Positions 7,354 through 16,571 of a stretch of DNA of 64,000 bases are shown here, one piece after another. The number at the start of each line of letters is the position of its first letter. The stretch's first letter is position 1. The stretch covers positions 85,236-149,235 of the forward strand of contig CANMZP010000009.1 in NCBI GenBank assembly GCA_947502355.1, written 5' to 3'. Below the pieces are notes generated by a model. It was given only the letters and a program-made list of their open reading frames with translations, did no database searches and had not been told where the DNA came from. The position numbers and the translations under genes are program-made. Origin of the DNA: an uncultured Thalassotalea sp. (GTDB lineage: Bacteria > Pseudomonadota > Gammaproteobacteria > Enterobacterales > Alteromonadaceae).

Positions 7354-10302
7354 TTATTCTTTAAATGTGTAACGAGCACCAAGGGTGTAACGAGGGCCGT
7401 ACTGATTAGCAAACAAGAATTGCTCTTCGTAACGACCAAAACCTTCTTCGGTTTCGTTATTTAGATTAATCGCATCCATAAATACGGTGAAGTTTTCGGT
7501 CACATCGTAGTTGATGCTCATGTCCAGTTGACCATACTCTTTCGCGTATTGTGGCGGGTTATCCGAAGAGCCCTGAGCTTGACCTACACCAATAAGGTAT
7601 TCGTCACGCCATGCGTACGTTACTTTAACTGACAGGCCGTACTTCTCATAGAAAACCTGGAAGTTAGCTGAATCACTTAAACCAGTTAGTGGTGTTTGTT
7701 GGTCTAAAGATTCATTATCAAACTCAACATCACCATCAACAAACGTTGCGTTAGCACCTAAACCAAAACCAGAGTCACTGAACAAATGTTGAACCGCAAC
7801 TTCAAAACCATCAACCATTTTGTCATCAGGACTGTTGTATGGTTTTTTGATGTCCCATTGCATTAGAGGATCATCGGAATTTGGCTCAATGTAACCAGAA
7901 TCGTTTAAGGTAGCGCCATTTTTCTGCATTTGCTCGAAAATAGCTTCGTTAGTAGGCTGTTCACCAAGATCAAGTAGGTCTTGCTCAGCTTGATTCCAAC
8001 GTGGACCTTGGTACACATCATGGATGCCGTCAACCGTTTCAGACTCAATAATTGAACCAATGAAGTTTTCAACGTCTTTACGGAAGTAGCCCACTGCAGC
8101 GTAACTGCCTTCGTCGTAGTACCACTCAAGTGTAACGTCAATATTGGTTGACTCATATGGGTCTAGATCAGGGTTACCTGATGAACCATTACGAGAGCCA
8201 ATTTTTGGCGAAGGCGATAATGATAAACCACCAGCCAAGTCACCTAATGGCGCACGAGAAATGGTTTTACCCCAAGATGCACGAGCAACTACGTCATCTG
8301 TTAAGTCAACTTTGATGTCAAGCATTGGTAAGAATACGTCATGCTTACCTTCTTGTTGAAGGAAAGAGTTTTCACCCTCGGCGTATTGGGTATGCCACTC
8401 AGAGCCACCTTTCCACCATACATCGTTAGGTACTGGTTGAAATACTTCTGAAGTAACGTCGGTTTCTTCATAGCGTAAGCCAGCACTAATTTGTACAGGG
8501 AAGTCGGCAATATCAAGTTCCCAAAGGGATGATACATAAAGACTGTCGGTTTTCTCTTCTACAGAGGTTTCACTGTAAGTACCTTGGCCTAGGTGTGTAC
8601 GGTACGCTGTGGTATCGAAATAATCATCACCTAGAACATCTTGGTTTAAGTAGTGCTGTGAATAGGCAACGGCTTCATTAAAATCAATATCGTAATAGTA
8701 ACCCATCGCGCCGCCATGAGAATACTCATCCATAAACCCGCTGGTTGAATGGTATTCAAACATGCTGTCTGGGAAAGCGTCAGAATAATTTGGATTAAAC
8801 AAGAAACCACCAATCAAGCCTGACCAAGCGTTAGAGCCTGACATGGTTTGTTTGGTATGAGCGTAACCAAATTTAACGTGCATTAATGGGAAATCATATG
8901 GGTTTTCCCATGTACCATCAATTTGTAATTGATCGACTTCAGACTTTCCTGGGTTGTGAACAAACTGGCTAAAGTGCGAGTCCATTTCACTTGGCTGTAA
9001 TGTGGTTGTGCCATTTTTCCAAAGTACACGAGCTTCTGGGATGTCACCGTTGCGGAAATCATAGGTTTTAGTGATCAGCTGATCAGAACCAAACACCAAT
9101 GAACCGGCAGCGTTCATGCCATCGTCTTTACCATTATCGATTTTACTCTCAGAGTCATGGTAGTCGACACTAAGGCTTAATTCGTCATTTACTTGCCAGT
9201 CAAAGTTAAAACCTAATGATTTTTCGTTTACTTCGGTGGTGCTTTGCGAAATGGTTGTCGAAGCATCATTACCAGACATATCTGCCCAAATTACTGTGCC
9301 ATTTTCATCAAGCTCGTAACCATTGATGTTACCACCGTAATCATGCCATTGACTCCAACTAATGGTTTTCTCACCAGTTTGAGCATCGGTCATGGTGTAA
9401 TCAACCGTCATGATGATGTCATCAGTAGGTGCATATTGAAGCGCAACCTGACCATTGGTACGTTCACGTTCGTAATCACCGATATCGTAACCCATGTTAC
9501 GAGGGAAGAAATAATCGCCTTCTGGGTCTGTGCGGTTATCGATAATATTTTCAGCGTCTAATTCTGGTAGGCCAACATTCGCTTGCCAACCAGCAACACC
9601 GGCATGCTGTTTCTGGAAATCACGTTCAGAATGAGTGAATGAGAATGCAAAGCCTAATGAATCATCAGCAAATGTGTTGCTGTATAAGGCTGAGAACTCA
9701 GGGGTGATATCGTCGCCATCTTCATTTGAGCTGTCGTGCATTGCTTTTGTTGAGAATGCGAATTTTTCACCAGGGCTTGCCAATGGTTTTGTGGTTACGA
9801 TGTTTACCGTTGCACCCAAACCACCTGACGGGTTTTCCGCACGTGCCGTTTTTTTAACTTCTAGCGCGCTTACACCATCAGCAGACAAGTTTTCTAAGCT
9901 GTATGAACGCGTATTACCTGTACCTGGCATTTGACGGCCATTTAAGGTAATAAGGTTAAACTCTGGGCCAAAACCACGAACCGTGATTTGGCTACCTTCA
10001 CCGTTGCTACGGCTTACTGATACACCTGTAATACGTTGTAGTGATTCTGCTAAGTTAGTGTCTGGGAACTTACCCATGTCTTCTGCTGAGATAACATCAA
10101 CAACACCTGACTCGCTACGTTTTAAATCCATTGAACGGATTAATGCGCCACGCATACCAGTGACTTCAATAACTTCAATGTCTTCATTTAATTGAGCTGT
10201 TTCTTCAGCTACTTGTGATAACGCCTGGGCGCTAAAGCCTGATGCAATAATGGCTGATACGTACAGCGCGATAGGCTTTTTAAGGAATTTAGAATTTTTC
10301 AT
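7354..10302 (-). CDS. TonB-dependent receptor, cassette 2
   Basis: A 982-residue outer-membrane receptor, a close paralogue of the cassette 1 receptor. It has a signal peptide (about 1-31, near ALSQVA), TonB box-like EVIEVTG near residues 43-49, a plug with the ITVRGFGPEFNLITLNGRQ stretch, and a barrel ending LGARYTFKE. The first 180 residues and last 100 residues are nearly the same as in cassettes 1 and 3. The central barrel, for example the loops around residues 230-290 and 500-560, varies more. That pattern suggests constant TonB coupling with altered ligand-contacting loops. It lies 99 bp behind its GH16 partner. It is expected to import beta-glucan oligosaccharides; the three receptors may prefer different lengths or branching (inference). 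Confidence 0.95.
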   Translation of the reverse strand: MKNSKFLKKPIALYVSAIIASGFSAQALSQVAEETAQLNEDIEVIEVTGMRGALIRSMDLKRSESGVVDVISAEDMGKFPDTNLAESLQRITGVSVSRSNGEGSQITVRGFGPEFNLITLNGRQMPGTGNTRSYSLENLSADGVSALEVKKTARAENPSGGLGATVNIVTTKPLASPGEKFAFSTKAMHDSSNEDGDDITPEFSALYSNTFADDSLGFAFSFTHSERDFQKQHAGVAGWQANVGLPELDAENIIDNRTDPEGDYFFPRNMGYDIGDYERERTNGQVALQYAPTDDIIMTVDYTMTDAQTGEKTISWSQWHDYGGNINGYELDENGTVIWADMSGNDASTTISQSTTEVNEKSLGFNFDWQVNDELSLSVDYHDSESKIDNGKDDGMNAAGSLVFGSDQLITKTYDFRNGDIPEARVLWKNGTTTLQPSEMDSHFSQFVHNPGKSEVDQLQIDGTWENPYDFPLMHVKFGYAHTKQTMSGSNAWSGLIGGFLFNPNYSDAFPDSMFEYHSTSGFMDEYSHGGAMGYYYDIDFNEAVAYSQHYLNQDVLGDDYFDTTAYRTHLGQGTYSETSVEEKTDSLYVSSLWELDIADFPVQISAGLRYEETDVTSEVFQPVPNDVWWKGGSEWHTQYAEGENSFLQQEGKHDVFLPMLDIKVDLTDDVVARASWGKTISRAPLGDLAGGLSLSPSPKIGSRNGSSGNPDLDPYESTNIDVTLEWYYDEGSYAAVGYFRKDVENFIGSIIESETVDGIHDVYQGPRWNQAEQDLLDLGEQPTNEAIFEQMQKNGATLNDSGYIEPNSDDPLMQWDIKKPYNSPDDKMVDGFEVAVQHLFSDSGFGLGANATFVDGDVEFDNESLDQQTPLTGLSDSANFQVFYEKYGLSVKVTYAWRDEYLIGVGQAQGSSDNPPQYAKEYGQLDMSINYDVTENFTVFMDAINLNNETEEGFGRYEEQFLFANQYGPRYTLGARYTFKE

Positions 10303-10329
10303 TTTACCCTACTTATAATTTTGTTGTGT

Positions 10330-10364
10330 TAATGCGGTATGGGCTTAGGGCTTACACCGCATTA
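10330..10364 (-). other. Intercistronic hairpin, cassette 2
   Basis: Nine-bp inverted repeat (TAATGCGGT at 10330-10338, ACCGCATTA at 10356-10364) with a 17-nt loop, at the same place as in cassette 1. The pair next to the loop is A-U in the RNA here, against G-C in cassette 1, so pairing is kept although both bases changed. Confidence 0.7.
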
Positions 10365-10401
10365 TTTTCATGCTTTCCAAGGATGTGTAAGATTCGACTT
10401 A

Positions 10402-13062
10402 CTAGTCTTTAATCACAATATTATCTAAACGATATACCGCGCCGTTACCTTGACCCCATGCTGGGAACACCATTAATACGTCGATGTAGCTCACATCTAA
10501 ACCAGCATCGCTAAGCTGTTGTAGTGTAAATGTGTAAGTTTGCCATTCGCCTGCCACCGGTGCTAAGCCTTCAACGCTATCGGTAAGAGGTAATTCTGCA
10601 AATGTTGATGCACCGTCAGACTCGATTTTGAATAACCAAGGAGCAGCAGCATCGTTCGGTGCATTTACAACTTTCATTTCAAATTGAACAACGCCTGTAG
10701 CCAACATGCTTGAAGCATCTACAAATACGTCATCATCCGCTAGGATACCCATTACTGTTGGGGATTCACCGATTACAAATTCAGCGGTCATACCGTGTGC
10801 TGTATCATCAGCTTCCAGCGTTGGTGTCGTTCCACCACAACAATCCCAGATAGCCCAGCCTGCAGCAGGAGCATCAGCAAATAATACATCACCATTTACG
10901 GCTGTTGGGTCGTACATTTTCACGTTATCTACACGATAAACGGCACCTTCACCAGCACCCCAAGCAGGGAAAATCATTAGTACATCGATAGCACTAACAT
11001 CAAGACCAGCATCGGCTAAGTCAGACATGTTGAATGTGTAGGTTTGCCATTGGTCGGCTGCTGGAACAAGACCTTCAACGCTAGTTTCAAGACCAACTTC
11101 AACGGCTGTAGAAGCGCCTACTGATTCAACTTTAAACATCCAAGGTGCATCACCTGGCATGGCTGTTACTTTCATGTCAAATTGAATCACACCGTTTGAA
11201 AGGATTGCTGAAGCATCAAAAGGAGAAGGTGTGTCAGTATTTCCTTCACGAGAAATAAAACCCATTACTGTAGGATCAGCACCAATTGAGAATTCTGCTA
11301 CGTTACCGTGTGCATCGTCATCCATTTCAACCGTTGGTGTTGAACCTCCACAGCAATCCCACATTGGCCAGCTTGCATTTTCATCGTCTGCAAATACAAC
11401 CACTTCAGGAGCACCGCCAACATCACCAGAGATTTCCATGTTACTTACTTGGAAAACGGCACCTTCACCAGTTCCCCATGCAGGGAAAATCATAATTACG
11501 TCGATGGCACTTACATCTAAACCATTATCAGCAAGGAAGTTTAAGTCATAGGTGTAGGTTTGCATTTGGCCTTGTACTGGTACTTCACCTTCAAGGCTGT
11601 CAGAAATAGCGAATTCAAAAGCCGTATCGGCATTATTACTTTCGACTTTTACCACCCATGGTGCACTTGCATCACTTGGTAATGAAATCACTTCCATATC
11701 AAAAGATAATGTACCGTTTAGCTCTAAAAGAGGAGATGCATCGAATGGTGTACCTTTACCTTCAGGGTCGGTAATAAACTCATCGCGTGAGATAAAACCA
11801 ACAACAGTAGGACTCGCACCTATAACAAATTCAACAGCACCGTCTTTGATTTCAGGTGTTGAACCACCACAACAATCCCATGCAGGCCAGTTCGGGTTAA
11901 ATGAACCGTCAAAGATTGATAAGTTTTTAGCGACACCAGCAGAAGGTGGTACAGGGATTGGCGCTGCACCTTCAACTAAAGCGTTGATTGGTGTTTCAGG
12001 GTCAACTTTTTGATCGTAACCTGGACGTACAGTCTCACAACCTTTGCCCGTTTCTACATCGGCTTGACACTGGTAAACACGTACGTAGTCAATTTCAAAC
12101 TTATTGTCTGGACCAAACGCTTCAGCGTTAATACCGCCTTCGTTTACATTTGCAGGCCAGTCACCACCAACAGCAAAGTTAAGAATTAAGAAGAAATCTT
12201 TATCGTATGGGGCATTATCCCAGTAAGTCATTAACTCACCCGATTCTTGGTCGTAGTACTCTGTGTACCAACCTTGATGAGCTAAACCAACGGCTTGCTC
12301 TTTCGAGTTATAACGAACTTCTGATTTACGTTGCGTAGCATATAAGTAATTATCCATATACCAACGGATTTCACCTTGTTGCCATTCAACCGCGTAAGTG
12401 TGGAAATCATCTGCAGGGTTTTCACCACTTGCTAACATGTATTCTCTACCTGAACGATCATTATCAGGCCATGCTTTACCATAGTGTAATGTACCGTAAA
12501 TATGGCTTTCTGCTGTGCCATCTTCGCGAGCTGCTTTTAAGTTTACAGACTCAACAATGTCAATCTCGCCTGAACGTGGCCAGCCGCCATATTCAGAATC
12601 GGTTGGCATCATCCAAAATGCAGGCCAGCTACCTTGACCTGAAGGTAATTTCGCACTCATTTCAATACGACCGTAGGTGAAATCGCCTTTGTATTGAGTC
12701 GTCATTCGTGCTGAGGTGAATGGAAGGTCTGCACCTTCTTCTGCTGGTAGGGCGACGATGTTTAATTTACCGTCTTGAAGGTAAGAGTTTTCTGGGTTGT
12801 CGGTGTAACACTGTTGCTCTTGGTTGCCACCACCATCACAGTTTACTTCGTGATTCCATTTTGATGTGTCAATGGCATCGCCATCAAATTCATCACTCCA
12901 AACTAGTTGCCAGTCAGAAACTGGTTGGGTTGGATCGATACCGCTTGGGTCGGTTTTTGTATCAGAGCCGCCACCACAGCCTGCGAGTAAGGCTGTTGCA
13001 GAAACTCCAAGTGCTAAGGATAGACTTGCACTAAGATGTTTTTTTCTTGTTGATATTAACAT
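10402..13062 (-). CDS. GH16 endo-beta-1,3-glucanase lipoprotein with three CBM-like repeats, cassette 2
   Basis: An 886-residue paralogue of the cassette 1 glucanase. The lipobox LLAGC places the lipidated Cys at 29. The GH16 domain (about 50-330) has GEIDIVE with Glu166, Asp168 and Glu171. Three C-terminal repeats start near residues 380, 552 and 727; each contains WDCCGG followed by STP or TTP, a PFDAS-like or VDAS stretch and a closing FPAWGxGxGAV motif. The adjacent cysteines in all three repeats are a marked feature of this copy. Start choice: AAGGGG lies 6 bp before the ATG. It is first gene of cassette 2, with a candidate promoter at 13138-13166. Likely role: surface or periplasmic laminarin endo-hydrolysis, with the repeats holding the enzyme on the polymer. 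Enzyme family firm; repeat family and exact substrate inferred. Confidence 0.94.
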   Translation of the reverse strand: MLISTRKKHLSASLSLALGVSATALLAGCGGGSDTKTDPSGIDPTQPVSDWQLVWSDEFDGDAIDTSKWNHEVNCDGGGNQEQQCYTDNPENSYLQDGKLNIVALPAEEGADLPFTSARMTTQYKGDFTYGRIEMSAKLPSGQGSWPAFWMMPTDSEYGGWPRSGEIDIVESVNLKAAREDGTAESHIYGTLHYGKAWPDNDRSGREYMLASGENPADDFHTYAVEWQQGEIRWYMDNYLYATQRKSEVRYNSKEQAVGLAHQGWYTEYYDQESGELMTYWDNAPYDKDFFLILNFAVGGDWPANVNEGGINAEAFGPDNKFEIDYVRVYQCQADVETGKGCETVRPGYDQKVDPETPINALVEGAAPIPVPPSAGVAKNLSIFDGSFNPNWPAWDCCGGSTPEIKDGAVEFVIGASPTVVGFISRDEFITDPEGKGTPFDASPLLELNGTLSFDMEVISLPSDASAPWVVKVESNNADTAFEFAISDSLEGEVPVQGQMQTYTYDLNFLADNGLDVSAIDVIMIFPAWGTGEGAVFQVSNMEISGDVGGAPEVVVFADDENASWPMWDCCGGSTPTVEMDDDAHGNVAEFSIGADPTVMGFISREGNTDTPSPFDASAILSNGVIQFDMKVTAMPGDAPWMFKVESVGASTAVEVGLETSVEGLVPAADQWQTYTFNMSDLADAGLDVSAIDVLMIFPAWGAGEGAVYRVDNVKMYDPTAVNGDVLFADAPAAGWAIWDCCGGTTPTLEADDTAHGMTAEFVIGESPTVMGILADDDVFVDASSMLATGVVQFEMKVVNAPNDAAAPWLFKIESDGASTFAELPLTDSVEGLAPVAGEWQTYTFTLQQLSDAGLDVSYIDVLMVFPAWGQGNGAVYRLDNIVIKD

Positions 13063-13137
13063 TGTTTCCCCTTAAGGATTTTCAAAGATTTTTGCTTACT
13101 CTTATTAGAGTTATTAAGCGAATGTTTAAAAAACTTT

Positions 13138-13166
13138 GTATTACATGTCGAGCGATCAATTAACAA
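13138..13166 (-). promoter_or_regulatory. Candidate sigma70 promoter, cassette 2
   Basis: On the minus strand a TTGTTA -35 box, 17-bp spacer and TAATAC -10 box lie about 75 bp before the GH16 start. The match is weak. Support comes from a similarly placed and better promoter in cassette 3. The rest of the gene-free stretch 13063-13471 holds the shared element at 13253-13289 and nothing else I can recognise. Confidence 0.35.
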
Positions 13167-13252
13167 AGCTGTAATGCTTGGTTTGCTAAATGTAATCTAA
13201 TGTGAACGTGGTTAGTCTATGGTGTCCGCATTTTTGACTCAATGGGGTGACT

Positions 13253-13289
13253 ATCCCGTTCATCGCGTTTTAGTCCGTCTTGTCGATTA
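13253..13289 (-). promoter_or_regulatory. Candidate shared operator element, cassette 2
   Basis: Minus-strand 37-bp element beginning TAATCG, with GGAC and AAAAC in the middle and CGATGAACGGGAT at the end. It is the second member of the gapless three-way alignment with 7084-7120 and 19386-19422. It lies 190 bp upstream of the GH16 start and about 87 bp upstream of the candidate -35 box. Confidence 0.5.
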
Positions 13290-13471
13290 GTGGGATGGTT
13301 GGTTGTTTTTTGTGCTAGCTCTTTTGACTTAGATCAACTTGTTTGCGGTAAGAGGTTTTTGAAAAGAGGAAATTGCCCATGCCAAGATGGCGATTTTTAG
13401 ATGCTTAATGAGTGAATGTGGTTCTAATGGTAAAAGTTTTCATGGTGGCTTAAATTCTTTGTTTTGTAAGT

Positions 13472-13497
13472 AAAAAAAAGCCGCTCGAAAGCGGCTT
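13472..13497 (-). terminator. Rho-independent terminator after cassette 3
   Basis: Minus-strand hairpin with 8-bp stem AAGCCGCT/AGCGGCTT and CGAA loop (13478-13497), followed by a T-run. It follows the third receptor gene. Its sequence differs from the identical pair of terminators after cassettes 1 and 2. Confidence 0.9.
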
Positions 13498-13517
13498 AAG
13501 CTCAGGACTTTAAGGAA

Positions 13518-16472
13518 TTATTCTTTAAACGTGTAACGTGCACCTAAAGTGTAGCGAGGACCGTATTGGCGAGCGAACAAGAATTGTTCTTCGTATCGAC
13601 CAAAGCCTTCTTCCACTTCATCGTTTAAGTTAATCGCATCCATAAATACCGTTAAGTTTTCAGTTACATCGTAGTTAATGCTCATGTCAACTTGTCCGTA
13701 TTCTTTGGCATACTGTGGCGGGTTATCTGATGAACCTTGGTCTTGACCTACGCCAATCAAGTACTCATCACGCCATGCATACGTTACTTTTACCGATAAA
13801 CCATATTTCTCGTAGAATAACTGTAAGTTAGCCGAGTCACTTAAACCGGTAAGTGGGGTTTGTTGGTCAAGTGATTCATTGTCAAACTCTACATCACCAT
13901 CTACAAACGTTGCATTGGCACCTAAACCAAAACCGGTTTCACCAAATAAGTGTTGAACAGCAACCTCCCAACCATCAACCTTCTTGTCGTCAGAGCTGTT
14001 GAATGGTTTTCGGATGTCCCAATTCATTAATGGGTCGTCCCCTTGTGGCGTTAAAAATCCACCTTCATTGAGTGCCGAGCCATTATCTTGGATGCGCTGA
14101 AAAATGGCATCGTTTGTTGGTTGAATACCATCATTAATCAAGCCCTGCTCAGCAGCTTGCCAGCGAGGCCCTTGATAGATGTCACGGATATCGCTAACCG
14201 TTTCACTTTCAATGGTCGAACCAAGGAAGTTTTCCACGTCTTTACGGAAATAACCAACGGCTGCATAACTGCCTTCGTCGTAGTACCATTCTAAGGTTAC
14301 ATCAATGTTTGTTGATTCAAATGGGTCTAAGTCGGCATTACCGGAAGAACCATTTCGAGAACCAATTTTTGGACTACCAGATACTTGCAACCCACCAGCA
14401 AGGTCCCCTAATGGCGCACGAGATATGGTTTTACCCCAAGATGCACGAGCAACTAAGTCATCGGTTAGGTCCACTTTAATGTCTACCATTGGTAAGAATA
14501 CATCGTAGCTACCTTCTTCAACAAAGAAGTTGGTTTCGCCATCGGCATATTGAGTAAGCCACTCACCACCACCTTTCCACCACACATCGATAGGCACGTC
14601 TTGCAGGACTTCTGATGTCACATCGGTTTCTTCGTAGCGAAGACCAACGTTGAATTGCACCGGAAAGTCTAATATGTCTAATTCCCAAAGGGATGAAATG
14701 TAGAAACTGTCAGTTTTCTCTTCAACCGAGGTTTCACTGTAAGTGCCCAGTGGGTGGGTAGCGGAAGGAGCAAAATAGTCATCACCGCCAAGCACGTCAT
14801 TGGTTAAATAGTACTGAGAACGAGCAACGGCTTCATCAAAGTCAATGTCATAATAGTAACCCATTGCTGTTGGATTTCCCCCGCTTGAAAATTCATCAAG
14901 GAAGCCACCCGTTGAACGTTGCATAAACATGCTATCTGGAAACGCATCCGCATAATTTGGATTAAATAGGAAGCCACCAATCAAACCTGACCATGAGTTT
15001 GAACCTGACATGGTTTGCTTAGTATGCGCGTAACCCACTTTTACATACATCATAGGGAAGTCATATGGGTTTTCCCATTTGGCATCAATTTGCAACTGAT
15101 CTACTTCTGATTTGCCTGGGTTGTATAAGAACTGACTAAAATGTGAATCTACTTCATTTGGTGACAAGGTTGTAGAACCATTTTTCCATAAGATTTCTGC
15201 TTGTGGGATATCACCTTGACGAAAATCATAGGTTTTATGCACGAGTTGATCAGAGCCAAACACTAGCGAGCCAAAGCTGTCTAAACCATCGTCTTCGCCA
15301 TTATTAATCTTACTTTCTGAATCGTGATAGTCGACACTTACGCTTAGGTCATCATAAACTTGCCATTCAAAGTTAAAACCTAAAGACTTCTCTTTAACTT
15401 CGGTGGTACCACGAGAGGCCGTATACGAACCATCGTTACCCGCGAGAACACCATAAACAGCGGTTCCATTTTCGTCTAACTCATACTCGTTTATGTTGCC
15501 ACCATACTCATGCCATTGACCCCAGCCAATGCCATTTTCACCTGTGGTTGCTTCGGTCATGGTGTAATCAACGGTTAAGATAATGTCGTCAATAGGGGCA
15601 TACTGCAGTGTAACCTGACCATTGGTTCGGTCACGTTCCACATCGTTGAGGCCATAGTTCATATCACGAGGAAAGAAGTAAGGGCCGCTTGGATCCCTAC
15701 GATTATCGACCACGTATTCAGGATCTAAGTCAGGCAGGTCAACATTGGCCTGCCAACCTTGTACGTTTGCTGATTGCTGTTGGAAATCACGCTCAGAATG
15801 CGTCACCGAGAAGGCAAAACCAAAGGAATCATCTAAAAACGTATTGCTGTAAAGTGCTGCAAATTCAGGGGTGATGTCATCACCTTCTTCATTTGAGCTG
15901 TCGTGCATAGCCTTACCTGAAACTGCATACTTTAAGCCTGGGCTGTTAAGGGGTTTAACGGTAACGATATTAACCGTTGCACCTAAACCACCTGATGGAT
16001 TTTCTGCACGGGCGGTTTTCTTAACTTCTAGAGCACTTACACCATCTGATGACAAGTTTTCCAAGCTGTAAGAACGGGTATTACCCGTACCTGGCATTTG
16101 ACGACCGTTTAAGGTGATTAAGTTAAACTCTGGACCAAAACCACGAACGGTAATTTGGCTACCTTCACCATTACTGCGGCTAACCGATACACCGGTAATA
16201 CGCTGCAATGATTCAGCTAGGTTCGTATCTGGGAATTTACCCATGTCTTCAGATGAAATAACATCGACAACACCTGATTCGCTACGTTTTAAATCCATAG
16301 AGCGGATTAATGCGCCGCGCATACCGGTGACTTCAATAACTTCAATTTCTTCTTCATTTAATTGAGCTGTTTCTTCAGCCTCTTGCGCCAACGCTTGAGC
16401 GCTAAAGCTAGATGCAATAGCCGCTGATACATACAGTGCTATTGGCTTTTTAAGGAATTTTAAACTTTTCAT
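13518..16472 (-). CDS. TonB-dependent receptor, cassette 3
   Basis: A 984-residue outer-membrane receptor, third paralogue in the tandem array. It has a signal peptide (about 1-32, near ALAQEA), TonB box-like EVIEVTG at residues 44-50, the conserved plug, and a barrel ending LGARYTFKE. Compared with the other two it has more changes in the barrel, for example QVSGSPKIGSRN in place of SLSGSPKIGSRN or SLSPSPKIGSRN, and a different segment around residues 700-760. It sits 99 bp behind its GH16 partner and ends at its own terminator. It is probably the most distant of the three copies, judged by eye from protein, terminator and spacer. The role in beta-glucan oligosaccharide uptake is inferred from linkage. 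Confidence 0.95.
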   Translation of the reverse strand: MKSLKFLKKPIALYVSAAIASSFSAQALAQEAEETAQLNEEEIEVIEVTGMRGALIRSMDLKRSESGVVDVISSEDMGKFPDTNLAESLQRITGVSVSRSNGEGSQITVRGFGPEFNLITLNGRQMPGTGNTRSYSLENLSSDGVSALEVKKTARAENPSGGLGATVNIVTVKPLNSPGLKYAVSGKAMHDSSNEEGDDITPEFAALYSNTFLDDSFGFAFSVTHSERDFQQQSANVQGWQANVDLPDLDPEYVVDNRRDPSGPYFFPRDMNYGLNDVERDRTNGQVTLQYAPIDDIILTVDYTMTEATTGENGIGWGQWHEYGGNINEYELDENGTAVYGVLAGNDGSYTASRGTTEVKEKSLGFNFEWQVYDDLSVSVDYHDSESKINNGEDDGLDSFGSLVFGSDQLVHKTYDFRQGDIPQAEILWKNGSTTLSPNEVDSHFSQFLYNPGKSEVDQLQIDAKWENPYDFPMMYVKVGYAHTKQTMSGSNSWSGLIGGFLFNPNYADAFPDSMFMQRSTGGFLDEFSSGGNPTAMGYYYDIDFDEAVARSQYYLTNDVLGGDDYFAPSATHPLGTYSETSVEEKTDSFYISSLWELDILDFPVQFNVGLRYEETDVTSEVLQDVPIDVWWKGGGEWLTQYADGETNFFVEEGSYDVFLPMVDIKVDLTDDLVARASWGKTISRAPLGDLAGGLQVSGSPKIGSRNGSSGNADLDPFESTNIDVTLEWYYDEGSYAAVGYFRKDVENFLGSTIESETVSDIRDIYQGPRWQAAEQGLINDGIQPTNDAIFQRIQDNGSALNEGGFLTPQGDDPLMNWDIRKPFNSSDDKKVDGWEVAVQHLFGETGFGLGANATFVDGDVEFDNESLDQQTPLTGLSDSANLQLFYEKYGLSVKVTYAWRDEYLIGVGQDQGSSDNPPQYAKEYGQVDMSINYDVTENLTVFMDAINLNDEVEEGFGRYEEQFLFARQYGPRYTLGARYTFKE

Positions 16473-16502
16473 ATTACCCTACTTATAATCTTTTTTGTGG
16501 TA

Positions 16503-16533
16503 ATGCGGCTTAGGCTTTTGGCTTACACCGCAT
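16503..16533 (-). other. Intercistronic hairpin, cassette 3
   Basis: A 7-bp stem (ATGCGGC at 16503-16509 and ACCGCAT at 16527-16533 on the plus strand). The loop-closing pair is C against A in plus-strand DNA but G-U in the minus-strand RNA. Pairing therefore survives only on the transcribed strand. It matches the position of the hairpins in cassettes 1 and 2. Confidence 0.7.
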
Positions 16534-16571
16534 CACTTTAATGTTATCAAGGACGTCTTGGAGACTCTTAA

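Noticed and set aside
12720..13034. Open frames of 60-135 codons on the plus strand opposite the GH16 and TonB receptor genes
   Set aside because: They lie fully antisense to strong coding genes, have no ribosome binding sites and repeat in each cassette only because the opposite-strand genes are paralogues.
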